A stretch of 64,000 nucleotides of DNA from Phytophthora hibernalis (taxonomy: Eukaryota > Oomycota > Peronosporomycetes > Peronosporales > Peronosporaceae), in NCBI GenBank assembly GCA_012656075.1, contig JAAKBF010000149.1:434001-498000 (forward strand), read 5' to 3'. Both the position numbers and the translations under genes were made by a program. Shown here one piece after another: positions 10,971 to 21,939 of the stretch (position 1 is the stretch's first letter; every line of letters starts with the position of its first letter). The notes under the pieces were generated by a model. That model ran no database searches and had not been told where the DNA came from. It saw nothing but the letters and a program-made list of their open reading frames with translations.

Positions 10971-11454
10971 GATAGATTGCGATATAGAGAGTTCAAAGGC
11001 TAAAACGTGTTGATCCTGATAAACAAATATTAAGTATATAATAATTACTACAAGTAATAGGAATGTGCAATTACATTTTGGATAGTGGATTAAAGTGTAA
11101 GGCAAAGCCATCGCAAGAGCGTTGTGGTATGCACACATTGTCGAAATTTCCTCACTGAAATTTTCTCACCAGAAGTCAGTGAAGATATGATGAAAAAATA
11201 ATTTCAGCTTAGGCAGCTGATATCTTCGCGAGTGAGCTCGATAAATTTCAGTGCGGCTGTGGAAGATCGCGCGATTTTCAGCCAATCCAACGCGTAGGAT
11301 ACGAACACGCCAGATCCGCTTAAATACGAAATGCGCGAGAACGATTGTCGCTGTTTCGTAGCAAGTATCTAACCATTTGTATGGAATCGTAGGAAAGTTT
11401 AGTCTTTTTTCCTATCATTCGAAATGATGCCTGCTCGAAATACTTCAGCTTTGT
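10971..11454. other. Spacer before the Crypton
   Basis: AT-rich sequence without recognisable genes. It probably contains the left end of the Crypton, whose boundaries carry no terminal inverted repeats by nature and cannot be placed from one copy. Confidence 0.4.
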
Positions 11455-13243
11455 ATGCTGTACGGTTTGGTGCGTGTATGGCTCTGTTTCGTCGCCTTAA
11501 AATCCAACGAGTCATGGCCGCACATCATTCGTCGAAAAGAGAGCCAAGGCACCAAGACAACGAGCAGCTCCAAGCGCTCGGCCAAGACCAAGCCCGCCAG
11601 TAATAAGGCGAAGAAGGGAGAGAAGGCTGCTTTTCCCGAGGACAAGACGGCTCAAGCGACCGCGGTCTGGGTAGAGAAGACCATCTCGACAGGATACGGC
11701 CCCGTGGACACTATGGCGGCGAGTATGTCTGGTTTGACCAGTACACCCAGCGCCACTACAACCATGACAGGTGCTTACAGCATTTCAGACGTGCACTTAG
11801 GGCCTGATACCACGGCCAACACGACAAGCACTCTTCGTCAATCGCTTCCTGCAGTGCTCGCGACATCAACTCGCCCAGATACGGCCGACTCGGCCAACAT
11901 GAACGCGGCACCGGAAGCAGACTTCGTCGGCATGAAGAGGCGTGTGGAATCGGACGTCGTGGGCGTAAATGTGGAGGAAGAATTCATAAGAGCAGTGGCA
12001 GTGGATGATATACCACCCGGTAGTGCAGCGGCCATAATTGACGCATCAATTATTTCGGAGAATGAGCGGACCAGCGGTAATATAACGATAGGTGGAGGGG
12101 GAATTACTGGTGCAGAAAGTGGTGTGACTGCTAAGGAAGTTCGGGAAGCATGCATATCTACAAGAACGCAGAAATCTTACGCGGGAAGCCTTCGCGCGGT
12201 ATCACGATGGATTATAGAGACCAAGAAGCAGGAGTCGCGCCATTATTTTGATAAATGCGGCCAAATCAACCTTCAACGTTTCACCTCCGATGATTTTGAA
12301 GCGTTTTTGCTTGAAAAGCGGAAAACCGTCGGCATTAGTACGCTTAACGGTTTTCGTAGCGCGATTAAAGACCTGTATCGCCGGAAAGAAATGGCGCTCC
12401 CGGCTGCTTACGAGAAGAATATCTCGACGTTCTTTTCGGGGTTGAAGCGGCTTCAGGCATCTAAGTACCAATCTGGCGCTCCAAAAGAGTCTGGTAAAGA
12501 CCCGCTTCCGTATTCACTCTACCAGGAACTTTGTAATAGTACCTTAGCTCGTCCAGACTGCGGTTTCGCTCACTTTTTCATGATCACGCAGTGGAATCTA
12601 ATGTGTCGGTCAGAATCGGTTGCACGGAGCACTTGAGTGCTCATGACGACAGTGTCGGGTGTGTCATGCACAAGTCCAAGACGAACCAAGAAGGAAGCGG
12701 TCCGAAAGACCCTCGTCATTTGTACGCAAACCCGCTCAGCCCTTCTACGTACTGGGTAACAGCACTCGCAATGTATTTGGCTTGTCGACCCACGCAGAAA
12801 CCGGGTCCTCTATTCCAAGGGTCCCAGCAGAAGTCACGATTTGGAACTGCATTGAGACAGTTAATCAGAGAGCGTACGGGGCTCAACCATTACGGAACGC
12901 ATTCTATTCGAAAGGGTGTTGCTACATTCGCCAGCAGCGGACGACAGGCGGACCATCTACTGCTAGTGTGTGCTTAAGAGTGGGCTGGTCGTTAGGTGGC
13001 GTGCAAGACCGCTACATCCGGTATGAGTCAGCCGGTGACCAATATTTGGGGCGCGTTGTTGCTGGGATTCCGCTAAACCGGGCGGAATTATCGGTTCTCC
13101 CTCCCCACTTTTCTGACAATCAAGATTCTAACCTACGTGAATGTATTGCTGAGATGTTTCCGACATTGAAGGGGACTAGTTCACTTCAGGACATCCTCAA
13201 GTTATGCCTCACGTCTCTCGTCTATCACTCAAAGTATCTGTGA
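11455..13243 (+). pseudogene. Crypton tyrosine recombinase (frameshifted)
   Basis: The N-terminal 200 residues are low-complexity, rich in Ser, Thr, Lys and Ala. A SAM-like core-binding domain follows (RTQKSYAGSLRAVSRWI, FEAFLLEKRKTVGISTLNGF), then the catalytic domain. Catalytic residues are seen as the first Arg in LMCRSES, the HxxR box in HSIRKG and the candidate tyrosine in GGVQDRYIRY. The frame shifts near 12615 and again near 12940. The C-terminal extension breaks further at about 13240, 13470 and 13700. Such enzymes cut and join circular DNA intermediates in the nucleus. All catalytic residues survive, so age is hard to judge if some shifts are consensus errors. Confidence 0.78.
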
Positions 13244-14063
13244 GAAACACTACCGGCCTCGCACCCACTGCTTTCAACGTTCCTGTTTAGACAGGATCGA
13301 GTTCTAGACCAGCTAAAATCTGCTCTGGCACCTGACACATCGCCGTGGATGAAGCCGGCGGGTGTCCCTCCCCACGTCGAGTTGTATAAGCAGCTATTGT
13401 CGATGCAAAACTCTATCGACAACTTGCCGCCAGTGCTGTTGGAGGGAATTAGTACGCTGATTGAGCAAAAGGAGTGGCGGCTGGAAACATCACGAAGGAC
13501 CAATTCGAGACTACAATAGAGAAGCTGCTGGAGCGTGCTGGGTTGGCACAAGCACCAGCACCCACGCCTCAGCAGAACCAGCAATCCGGTGAGAGCGGCA
13601 TTGTTCATTTTTACGACGGCAAATTCCACTTATTGCCAAAGTCGTTCGAGTTTCCACGAGCGGGCTCATTTGGGGGGGAGCTGTGGTGGTTCGGCGATAG
13701 CCACCAAGGCTACCCCCACTCAAAAAAATTCGCACCCACGACCTTCCTAGCCCAGACATGAACAAAACATTCTCTGATTGGAGAGTGCTGGTACGGAACA
13801 TCACAGCCGCCGCAGGCTCAACCGGGATGTCAATTCCAGCCAACATGTCCGAGCAGCAAGCAGCTGATGTGTTTCAAATCGGCATGGACAATTTGCAACT
13901 GGCACCCTCGAGACGTAAGCGTCGACTCGCTGAGCTTACTGTCACTACCATCTTGCGTCTAGTCCGAGAGGCACAACAAGCTGATCAACGAGGAAGGCCA
14001 AGCACAGACACAAGTGACACTTCTTCAACATCACCACAGAAAAAGCGTCAGCGATTAGCTTAG
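11455..14063 (+). mobile_element. Crypton-type element (tyrosine recombinase transposon)
   Basis: The whole interval is explained as one Crypton. A recombinase frame (11455 to about 13243) is followed, after further frame changes, by a conserved C-terminal extension ending at 14063 with a basic tail (SRRKRRLAEL and QKKRQRLA). Oomycete Cryptons encode long single-ORF recombinases of this shape. Inverted copies of an unrelated repeat lie on both sides (10700-10816 and 14279-14393). Confidence 0.75.
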
Positions 14064-14278
14064 TTTTAACCAATCAGTCTGCCTCATTCATTTGCCGTAA
14101 ATATATCCTACGTTTTTGCCAGATAAGTGAATATCGGGAAGGGAGGCTCGCAAAAATGTTCGTTGTTCTCGCACTTTAGCAAGGAGAACACGAAAATCAC
14201 GTTTATTATGTTCCCTCTTTTCGTGAAGGCATTTCTCACCAACTTTTTGTTCCCCTACCCGCATGTTCGTCCAAGGCT

Positions 14279-14393
14279 TGGTCGAGAGGTTGCGTCGTCG
14301 AAATAGCAGCTGCCTCGAAAGAACTTTCCAGGATTGGTCTCGTTGTAAATTACGGAAAGTAAAAACTGCCGGCGTAATGCTCCATGACCCACT
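14279..14393 (-). repeat. Right copy of inverted repeat flanking the Crypton
   Basis: Reverse complement of 10700-10816, matching from gagtgggtcatgg through gacgacgcaacct. It lies about 215 bp after the last Crypton codon. The surrounding minus-strand ORFs are shadows of the repeat. Confidence 0.7.
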
Positions 14394-14671
14394 CCCCGGC
14401 AAAGGGAGAAAGGTGGGACCAATAAATTCTTCCAGGTTAAAAGATTTGCAAACGATTGTGTATCCCGATAGAACAAGGCTTTGGGACACATGTACTAATT
14501 TTGCAAGGTAAATAACTGATAACGGTTCTCCCTGTGCCGGGGAACTCTGTACAGAGAACCCTGGCCAACTTAATACCACCCGTGGACGCACTTTCTATTA
14601 AGTATAACATGATTATTAGATAGTAGAGGGAGCACCACAACCAGAAGACCGGTGTTGATCTCTGGGCTTAT

Positions 14672-14896
14672 AAGAAGGTATGGATGACTGGTGTGTTGTT
14701 TCAGGAGTGGCTGGGCGAGCTTGTCATGCCTCAACAACGGTGCAATATTGCAACATTGTCCTGGGAAACCTGCAGCTCAAGCCGTAATTGTCATTTAACT
14801 ACCGCCCAACAACATTTCTCGTTACAACCGCCGGACCCTGGAATCATATTGGCGTTTAAGCGGCAGTTCGGCATCGGCGGCTCCAGCATGAGTTGA
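14672..14896 (+). pseudogene. Pogo/Tigger-type DDE transposase fragment
   Basis: About 70 residues match the centre of the DDE_1 (jerky/CENP-B/pogo) transposase domain. WMTGVLFQEWL is the typical segment before the second catalytic Asp, and PPDPGIILAFKRQF corresponds to the usual QPLDQGII-FKR motif. The second Asp region (LLLDN in the family) is degraded. Nothing of the N-terminal HTH is left. Confidence 0.55.
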
Positions 14897-15803
14897 ACGT
14901 GAGGAGGCGGGTGCGACTTCATATACTTCAAGTATTAAATATTTTCACCCTATCAATATACCGGTACTTCCAGGAAAACGGTGGATAAGTCCTGTTGGCA
15001 CGATGTTTACCCATGTGGAAACGAACGTTTTTTCAGGCCGGCTGCGGAAAAAGCAACGTGAGGAGCAGGAAGCGGCGTGGGCGCGGACATCGATCCGAAG
15101 CCTTTTTAGTATGTAATATTTGGCGCTGAACAAGTATGATAGTGTATACTTTTCATATGTTCATGGAATTGACAGACAACTGTCCGGAAATACTTTTTTA
15201 CAAATCTCGGCAAACCATTTTCTGGTGTGCAACACTCCCGCGACAATTGCCACGGGCTGCTGGCGTTCCCTCGATCCCGCCCTTCAGAAGTTTCTTGCCG
15301 ATCGACAATGCGGTGGCGCCCGTGGCTTGCGTAGCGGCTGTCGTTGGTCAGCAGCGCGCGCCCAGGTTAACAAATGTATTGAAAAATCCCCATTGAGCAT
15401 TAAGTTTGAAGTTTGACAAGTATTAATTAGGAAGTTGCTAGTGGTACAAAACAGGAGTGATGGTCAAATATATTTTACGCCAGTCAAATTTATTTGACGC
15501 TGGTATTTTTGCAATTGAAATTTACAACCCACAACCTTTTTAAAATCATGGCGCGCTGTGGCCACGTGTTTCATTCTGGCTTCTTCGTCCCTCGCCCGAG
15601 ACGCCCCAGAAGCCCCCGCCGCGCGATTCTCCAGAGCTGCACTTGTACCCGTCCTCCCCGCTCAAGTCCAATCTACACGCTAGCATCAGGCGCTGAACGT
15701 GCTCGCACTGACACATAACTTACCTCTGTACGTACACCCTAGCATGCATGTCTAAACCTAACAACTGCGTGCATCCATTCACAGCTAGCCGGGCTGTGAG
15801 GTC
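14897..15803. other. Gene-free stretch of about 900 bp
   Basis: I see no domain. Short open frames have biased, unconvincing composition. Two near-copies of caaatttatttgacgc / caaatatattttacgcc occur at about 15466-15500. It may hold the left end of the MULE that follows. Confidence 0.4.
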
Positions 15804-17759
15804 ATGAGCGACGACTCGTCGGGTAACGAATACCTTCCTCGCCAAGATGAACCCCCTGTCGATCGTGTTTGTTTCGATGATTGGACCAGTTTCGACGTAT
15901 ACATCGCGCGCTACCAGCAAATGACGTGTCAGCTGTATCGCGTACGTTCCTCGACAACTGCTGCTATCAGAAACAAAAAGATCCGCGAGAGGGCAAAATG
16001 GAGTGAAGACGATCTCATCCCTGAGGATCAAGGCCCTTACTACAGGAAGTACGAGTGCACCCACGCCAAGGACACCCGAGAGAGGGTAAAGGGAAGCGGA
16101 CTTGTCACTTCGTGCGTAGTGCGCACTGCTCTGCGGGTGTTGCTGCCGCGTTATCGTTCTGTGAGGAGACCGAGTCGTATCGCGTCAAGATTACACGGAG
16201 CATGTACAAACACAGCCATGCAGTCGGAAGGGAAGTATTCGAGAATTATTCGTCTCAGAGGAAAGTGCAGGACGAATGTGTTATTGAAGTCGTGAACGAA
16301 CTTCAAATGGCTGGGTCAAAGACGAAGCTGATTCATGAGTTCATCAAGAAAACGACAGGTACGGTAAACAAATTCCGACTGGTATTGCATTGATACTATC
16401 TGCTTCATACGTCACTTTTTGATTGTATAATTGTACAAACTGTTTCGTACGATTGGTATGTTTTGTATTGTTTGTACGTCCACACTATTTCAGATAAGAA
16501 GATTGCCTTGAAGGATGTCCACAACCTGGTTCAAAAACTGAAGAGGGGCCGTTTGACGGCTGGGACTGTCGAGGAACGTCTGGAGATCGTGTTGCGCAAA
16601 TTGTTTACGTCACAAAGCAGCTCCGCAACAGTATTTATCGACGAGAAGAAGACAGTGCATACTATTATGCTGCAATCGCATCAGATGCGACGATTTTTCC
16701 AGGCGTTTCCAGAAGTTGTGCTACTTGATTCAACTCATCACACAAATGCTTCACGTTACAAGTTGTTCTGCTTTATGGTGAACGACGTTTTTGGACATGT
16801 GAGTATCCGATTCTGATCCAGCGAATATTCCTTGAGGTTGGAGGCCTCGTGGGGAGGATTGAAAGAAATTTTGAAGCCGGAAATGGGGTTAGAAGAGTGT
16901 GCGGATACCCTACTAATACTGCAAACAGCTGCTGAGATGGAGTACGCATAACAGTTTGCTGTCATTGGTTCCAGAAGGTACTATGATGTCAATGACCAAC
17001 TGAATAAGGTGGCCACCATGGTCAGTCCGTACGCCTTCGAGCTTCTTCGTGAAGAGTACGATCTGGTTGCTAGTGGTGGAGCATGCTATGAAGTTCGTCG
17101 AGTTCAAGTTACGGTGTACGATCTGAAATCGGCTCGTACTGGGGCGTCCTATCACGTGAACGTAGAGGTACGTACGTGGCGGCACGTTTAACTACATTCT
17201 GAGCTAACCATTCAGTTTACGCGTTACGGTTTGATCGCTCTGTGGTTTATTGTAGACTTACACATGCTCGTGTAGCTTCATGCGCACGAGTTTACTGCCG
17301 TGCCGTCATGTTATATTCCTACGTCAGCATCTCAAGAAGAAAAACACAATTCCAATGAATGACGTCAATCCACGATGGGTTGTTACCACACCCCTGAACC
17401 AACCCGTCGCAGATTCAGAGGACAATGATCGTGTTTGTTCTTCGTATCACGTCAGTGAGTCTCACATGCGGTCCGCTGAGCATGCCGTTGTAAATGGCTC
17501 TACCAAGTGGAAGACGACAATGGATATCGCCGGGAGAATATGTGAAAGTATGAGCAAACAGGGCACTCCCGATTTTCGCAAAATGGCAGCGGCATTGAGG
17601 TGTTTCGACGAGCTTGTAACGAGAGGAGTCGTACCCATTGTGTCTGTCCCAAAGGAGACTAATAATGGAGAAGGGATTGGCCAGGCCTCGGATGACTGTA
17701 TGGAATATGTATCGGATACCAGCGCAGGTGTTGCTGCTTCCCTCCAACTCGGACTGTGA
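15804..17759 (+). pseudogene. MULE/FAR1-like transposase with SWIM zinc finger
   Basis: The start MSDDSSGNEY is followed by a WRKY/FAR1-like N-terminal region split over two frames (YRVKITRSMYKHSHAV). The DDE core begins with FFQAFPEVVLLDSTHHTNASRY, which carries the first catalytic Asp, and FMVNDVFG. A large part of the DDE domain between about 16815 and 17000 is degraded. The C-terminal part has FELLREEYD and a SWIM finger of CxCx(n)CxH form (CSCSFMRTSLLPCRH) split by a possible intron around 17167-17255. The transposase would cut the ends of the element in the nucleus. It is inactive as read. Confidence 0.7.
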
Positions 17760-17815
17760 TGAAGAGCTACCACCTGAGGGGACCACACAAGCGACGGGTG
17801 TCCCTGATTGCACAC

Positions 17816-17921
17816 GTACAAACCAGGTACCAACCCGTACAAACCAGGTCCAAATCGGTACAAACCAGTACAAACCAGGTCCAAATCGGTACAAACCAGG
17901 TACAAACCCGTACAGACGGAT
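17816..17921 (+). repeat. Minisatellite of about 21-bp units
   Basis: Units such as gtacaaaccaggtccaaatcg repeat about five times with 10-bp half units (gtacaaacca, ggtccaaatc, ggtacaaacc). The array is in the linker between the transposase and the protease of the MULE. In one frame it encodes a Thr-Asn-Gln-rich tract. Confidence 0.85.
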
Positions 17922-18169
17922 CCACCCTACTCAACTCTACTCGCCAAAATTGGGTACTCACCCCGGGCTTAAAGTTTTACGATCCGCCCGGCGATTAAAG
18001 CGAGGACAACACTACTCCGAATCGAGCGAGAAGATGAAGAAGTCCGGAATTTCATAGATGCGTTGAGTGACACTGAATGCAAGAAACCCTCTTATCGTGT
18101 CAGTGAGACCGTTAAAAGCAAAGGAAGACCGGCAATCAAGCGAGCGCAGAAACGCGAAGAAAAAAACGG

Positions 18170-19287
18170 ATGAAAAGGTCTGTAGCGGAAGCAACACGTC
18201 TGGAACATGGCACACTTGTCCCAGTGAAAGATTTAAAAGCGGTCCGTGCCACTTTGGCTAGCGCATCCACTGTAGTTTGCGCTACGCCAGTCTTAGGTAG
18301 CCTGAGCGTAGGTGCTGCATCCCCGTTGAAATCAGCCAAACCCATCATCCTGTCCAAGAAATATGCCCCGTTAACAAGTGTTACGGAAGTATTCCCGGCG
18401 GAATTCGCCCATAAGTGTGATGCCCGGATTCGCTCATATCAAGCCACGCTCACGGAGGACCTACGAAAACAAAGACGCTTTGGGATCAAGATACCTTCTA
18501 TTGGAATCTTCACGCAGACCGACTTACAAACTATGCTTGACTGGCACACTAGTCAAGAAATATTGGAGGGAATGGCCGACCTATCATTGTGGGTACATTC
18601 GAGCAAGTACGACCGTATCAGTCTTCCAGCCCCATTCAACGATTGTACTCAAGTCCCATAGCGCGATTTGGCTTCTCAGCTAAACGAGGTGGACCTAGGA
18701 ACCCACGTATCTAGTTTGTTTGGCCCCATTGCAAAGCACGAACTTCGTTGGTTCCGGAGGGAGGCATGGTTTCAGGACTCTACGTTCAAGACAGTAATGG
18801 GGTATCTGGTGGAGCTCGGTCAGAAAGTTCTTGGATTATCGATTGGTGCTATCAACCCCTGTATGTTCACGTCAGTGATACACAAGCGCAAAAAGAGATC
18901 ATCGAAGCCACCGACCCATTCAATCCCAGTTATTCGGTCGTCCTACTCCCGATGTGGATGCAAGCACACTGATGCGCGGCTGTTTTCGACTGTCGCCAGT
19001 GGTCGTGCCGACTCTTTGACCCGATGCAAAAACAGAAGAACTATGATGAGATGGAGGTCATGATAAAGGCGCTGTTTCCGACAAAGTCGCGAAACCTATC
19101 GTTTGAGAAAGTTATCTCGCCCTATCAAGAGGACACCTGCAACTGCGGACTGTATTGCCTGATATTTTTCGAGTGTCACGTTAGAGGCATACCAATGATC
19201 GACCTCAGACGTAGAGTTCTAGGATATCTTCGCTTCAGGTATCTGTTCAAGGCGTGTCTTGGTAGCACGGAGTGGGACTCGGAGTAA
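18170..19287 (+). pseudogene. Ulp1-like C48 cysteine protease domain of the MULE
   Basis: An N-terminal region of about 160 residues without known domain leads to the C48 core. The catalytic His is in MWMQAH at about 18968; the Trp that normally follows it is replaced by TGA. The Asp is in RLFDPM, and the oxyanion Gln and nucleophile Cys are in PYQEDTCNCGLYCL. All four catalytic positions are present but spread over frames broken near 18660, 18860 and 18970. Ulp1 proteases remove SUMO-type modifiers. In transposons their role is unknown, perhaps stabilising the transposase. Confidence 0.68.
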
Positions 19288-19780
19288 TGACATCAATCTC
19301 GTTCGATACAATCAACCGTATTCAGTACGCGCCGCATTTACGCGTCAATGCTTTCAGAGCCGTATGTGTAACCTTGAACTTGATATCTCTAAATATATCC
19401 CCGGATGGGGTAAGTTTTGAAAACTATAAAACGTACTTAGAGAGATGGTTTGTACAAACCGTTTAGGAAGCTGCGCGCGAGTTGCAGCAGGGTAAAAACA
19501 CGGGTCGACGTAAGCGAAAACATCCATGACCGAATTACAATCGAGCGTAGGCCGTAGACTCCACAACCAATATTCCATGTACGAATCCTGAATGAAGCAG
19601 CTCCATGATCATTTCGTTGCGGGTAATAGTTTGAAGAGAAAATTACGACTTCGAAGTACATGCGCTGGGCGGCCAAGTTGGTAGTTGTGGCTACAGTTGT
19701 TTGCGAAGTAGATTTCGCCGCCGTAAAGTCGAGCTTCGAATTGATGCCTGCAACGGAGGGGTCTACAAAACAGGAAACTT

Positions 19781-20149
19781 TTGGGGGCCATCCGCGTTGC
19801 CGACCGTAAACTTGTGATGAACATCGATCCGGTAGCCACCGTGTTCTATGCTCCAAGGGAACTGATGGAGCTTATCTTGGCTGCTTTACACGCTCGGTCG
19901 CCAAACGATATTCGCGCTTTGTCTTTGGCTCGCGCGCTACGCATGATGGGAGTCGTTCCAACCAACCGCCAGGATCGCCAACGTGCAATCTTCGATGTTA
20001 GTCCCCTACCAGCCAACCAGACGATGGTGAATATTTAGGGAAATAAATATCTGCGGCCGATTACTTCAACGAGCGCTACAACGTGCAGCTGATGAAACAC
20101 CCCCAGCGAATACACTATCAACGAGCAACGAAGTCTTTGAGTCATCCCG
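19781..20149 (+). pseudogene. Argonaute fragment (pre-PAZ linker and PAZ region)
   Basis: VADRKLVMNIDPVATVFYAP matches the strand before the PAZ domain of eukaryotic Argonautes (the LMLNIDVSATAFY-type motif). A second stretch in another frame, ADYFNERYNVQL, matches the end of the PAZ domain. The interior between them and the MID and PIWI domains are missing. The fragment is about 120 residues, with a stop at 20038. It is an isolated relic of a small-RNA effector gene among transposons, probably carried there by duplication. Confidence 0.5.
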
Positions 20150-20861
20150 ACTCAATTGGTTTCCAACGGAATTGCATCGCTGTGCCATCCACGCCTCATG
20201 CAGCGCCGTTGTTCTGGCGCTCAAGCCACCGGAGCTGAAATAATGTCATCCAGTCAAAAATACTTCAGTAAGGGCCGTTCTTAACGGGAGCATTTCCAGA
20301 CTAGCCTGTAACGAAGCTGAGCAAACCGAACCACGGTACTCCTCTTTTTGTGTTCACAGTTACGGGTGACCTTTCATGCGAACACGGTTTACCGGTTTAC
20401 CGTCTTCTACCAAAAACCTCGAGAAGCAACGAAGCAAAACGCCAAGTTCTGGCTTTTCAGGTTCGTTTTCGTAGCCTGTCGACGGAGGCGATTCCAACGA
20501 ATCTTCGTTTGTTCGCACTCTCATTGGTTGTAATGTCTCTCGCGACCCTTCACGATAAGCCGCATGATCCAAGAGGCATGGCGAAGCCTCACATACCGAC
20601 CATGTTCTATCCTACAGCTCAGTACACAGAACAACATAACCATCTTTCCCGTGCGACTACGAACGCTGGTCAAACGAGAAGATATAGTGCAATGCACAGG
20701 GCAACAGGCAGAATAGTTTTACGAGGCTACGTCAGTCGAGACGGCGTGTAGCGCCTGCTGTTGGGTGTGTTCGACGCGCTCGTGAATGCGAGACACAAGG
20801 ACGGATACGTGCTGCGCGGCCTTTACCTCTACTGCCGCATCAAAGGATGCCTGAGCTATGG
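20150..20861. other. Gene-poor stretch
   Basis: A 133-codon plus-strand frame (20350-20751) is open but has no recognisable domain, and its composition resembles neither neighbouring genes nor known transposases. I do not call it a gene. Confidence 0.35.
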
Positions 20862-21366
20862 TCATAGCTTCTGGAGTTGTTCTTCGCATGCTTGGGCTAT
20901 ATTATCAGGGGCGATTAGCTGCGAGTTAGATACAAGAATATCCACAGCCTCATCCAAGCGAGCCCGGGCTTCGATGAGATTCGCCTCTGCTGTATCTGCA
21001 CGAGCAATAATTGCTTGAACGCCTTCCGCTACCGTCGATTCAGCTGCAGCTTGCTCGGAAGCTCTGTTGGAGTTGGAGTTGCACCTGCAGGTTTCTCTCC
21101 ATTTCCACTGCTGCGCTCGCGAATTCACTTCGTGTGTGAACAACAAGCTCTTCCATACGGCGTTCAAGAGACAGACTGTTCTGCTGTACTTGAAGCTGAG
21201 TCTCATACAGCGCTTGTGAGACGTTAATGGGCTGGTGCCCACTGATCTGGAGAATGTCTTCTTGTAGGGTGAATTTCCGCCGATGGTGAACTTGCGATGG
21301 TTGATCCACCACGTCCTCCGAACTCTGAACCTCAGCAATTGCAGCAAGCGCGTGCATCATGACCAC
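20862..21366 (-). pseudogene. Coiled-coil protein fragment, unknown
   Basis: Two overlapping minus-strand frames join into one coiled coil. The first (from 21366) has VSQALYETQLQVQQNSLSLERRM-like heptads; the second (to 20862) has EQAAAESTVAEGV and ANLIEARARLDEAVDIL. The shift lies near 21070. The product would be at least 165 residues. I recognise no family. The surroundings suggest a transposon accessory ORF. Confidence 0.45.
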
Positions 21367-21501
21367 CGCGGGTTGAGCTGTATCCCGCTAGAGCCGCACT
21401 GTGCAGTTTCCGTCTTGCCCAACCGTATCGCGAAGGGAGAGGTTCTGTCGTTTCACAGAGGTTCGTTCCTTTAAGTACGACACGAACCGAACCAGTTTAA
21501 C

Positions 21502-21554
21502 CTCGAGAACCAGGTTCTCGAGACTTAACAGGTTCTCCAAAACCCGGAGAACCT
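21502..21554. repeat. Two adjacent hairpins built on AGGTTCT
   Basis: 21502-21522 is a palindrome with 10-bp arms around one A (ctcgagaacc and ggttctcgag). 21530-21554 is a second hairpin with 9-bp arms (aggttctcc and ggagaacct). Related aggttc motifs recur upstream at about 21440-21470. They might be the subterminal part of a DNA element end. Confidence 0.6.
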
Positions 21555-21939
21555 GGGGTCGTGTTCGGTTCCTTTCAGGCTAGTTTCCAGGGCATGATCC
21601 GTGATTCTGTTTCATGATTGGCGGATATGAATACCGGTACATATGCGTGAACTCGTGATCCGAGCAATGGCTCATAATCCAATCTCGGGTCACGGATCTC
21701 AACTACATCTGTAGGAATGAAAATCACTGCAATTGCCTTGGTGATCTCTGTGGTGGCTGTTGCGCATCGATCCAAGAGCTATTGTGCAAAGGTTGTCCTC
21801 ACCAGCGTTTGGAGTGGGTTCCTCACCGCGATCGTCTGCTGCTAGAAGGCCAATTTAAGCGGTACTATAGAATGAGTGCTGCCGCATTTGACGTTTGGTG
21901 CAGTTGCTGACGCCGGCACTACAACGGGTCGAGCTGCAG

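Larger units (their letters stand above)
15804..19287 (+). mobile_element. MULE-type transposon carrying SWIM, AT-hook-like and Ulp1 modules
   Basis: A mutator-like/FAR1-type transposase (15804-17759) is followed on the same strand by an AT-hook-like segment (KGRPAIKRAQKREEK, about 18117-18160) and a C48 Ulp1-like cysteine protease (to 19287). MULEs with a C-terminal or adjacent Ulp1 protease are known in plants and oomycetes. Several frame breaks and an in-frame stop show decay. A deletion derivative with the same modules is at 37637-38577. Confidence 0.72.

Noticed and set aside
14088..14591. 167-residue minus-strand frame
   Set aside because: It consists largely of the inverted repeat also found at 10700-10816 and has no domain.
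14981..15720. Search for tRNA genes in the gene-free stretches
   Set aside because: No convincing A-box/B-box pair or cloverleaf was found by eye here or in other spacers.
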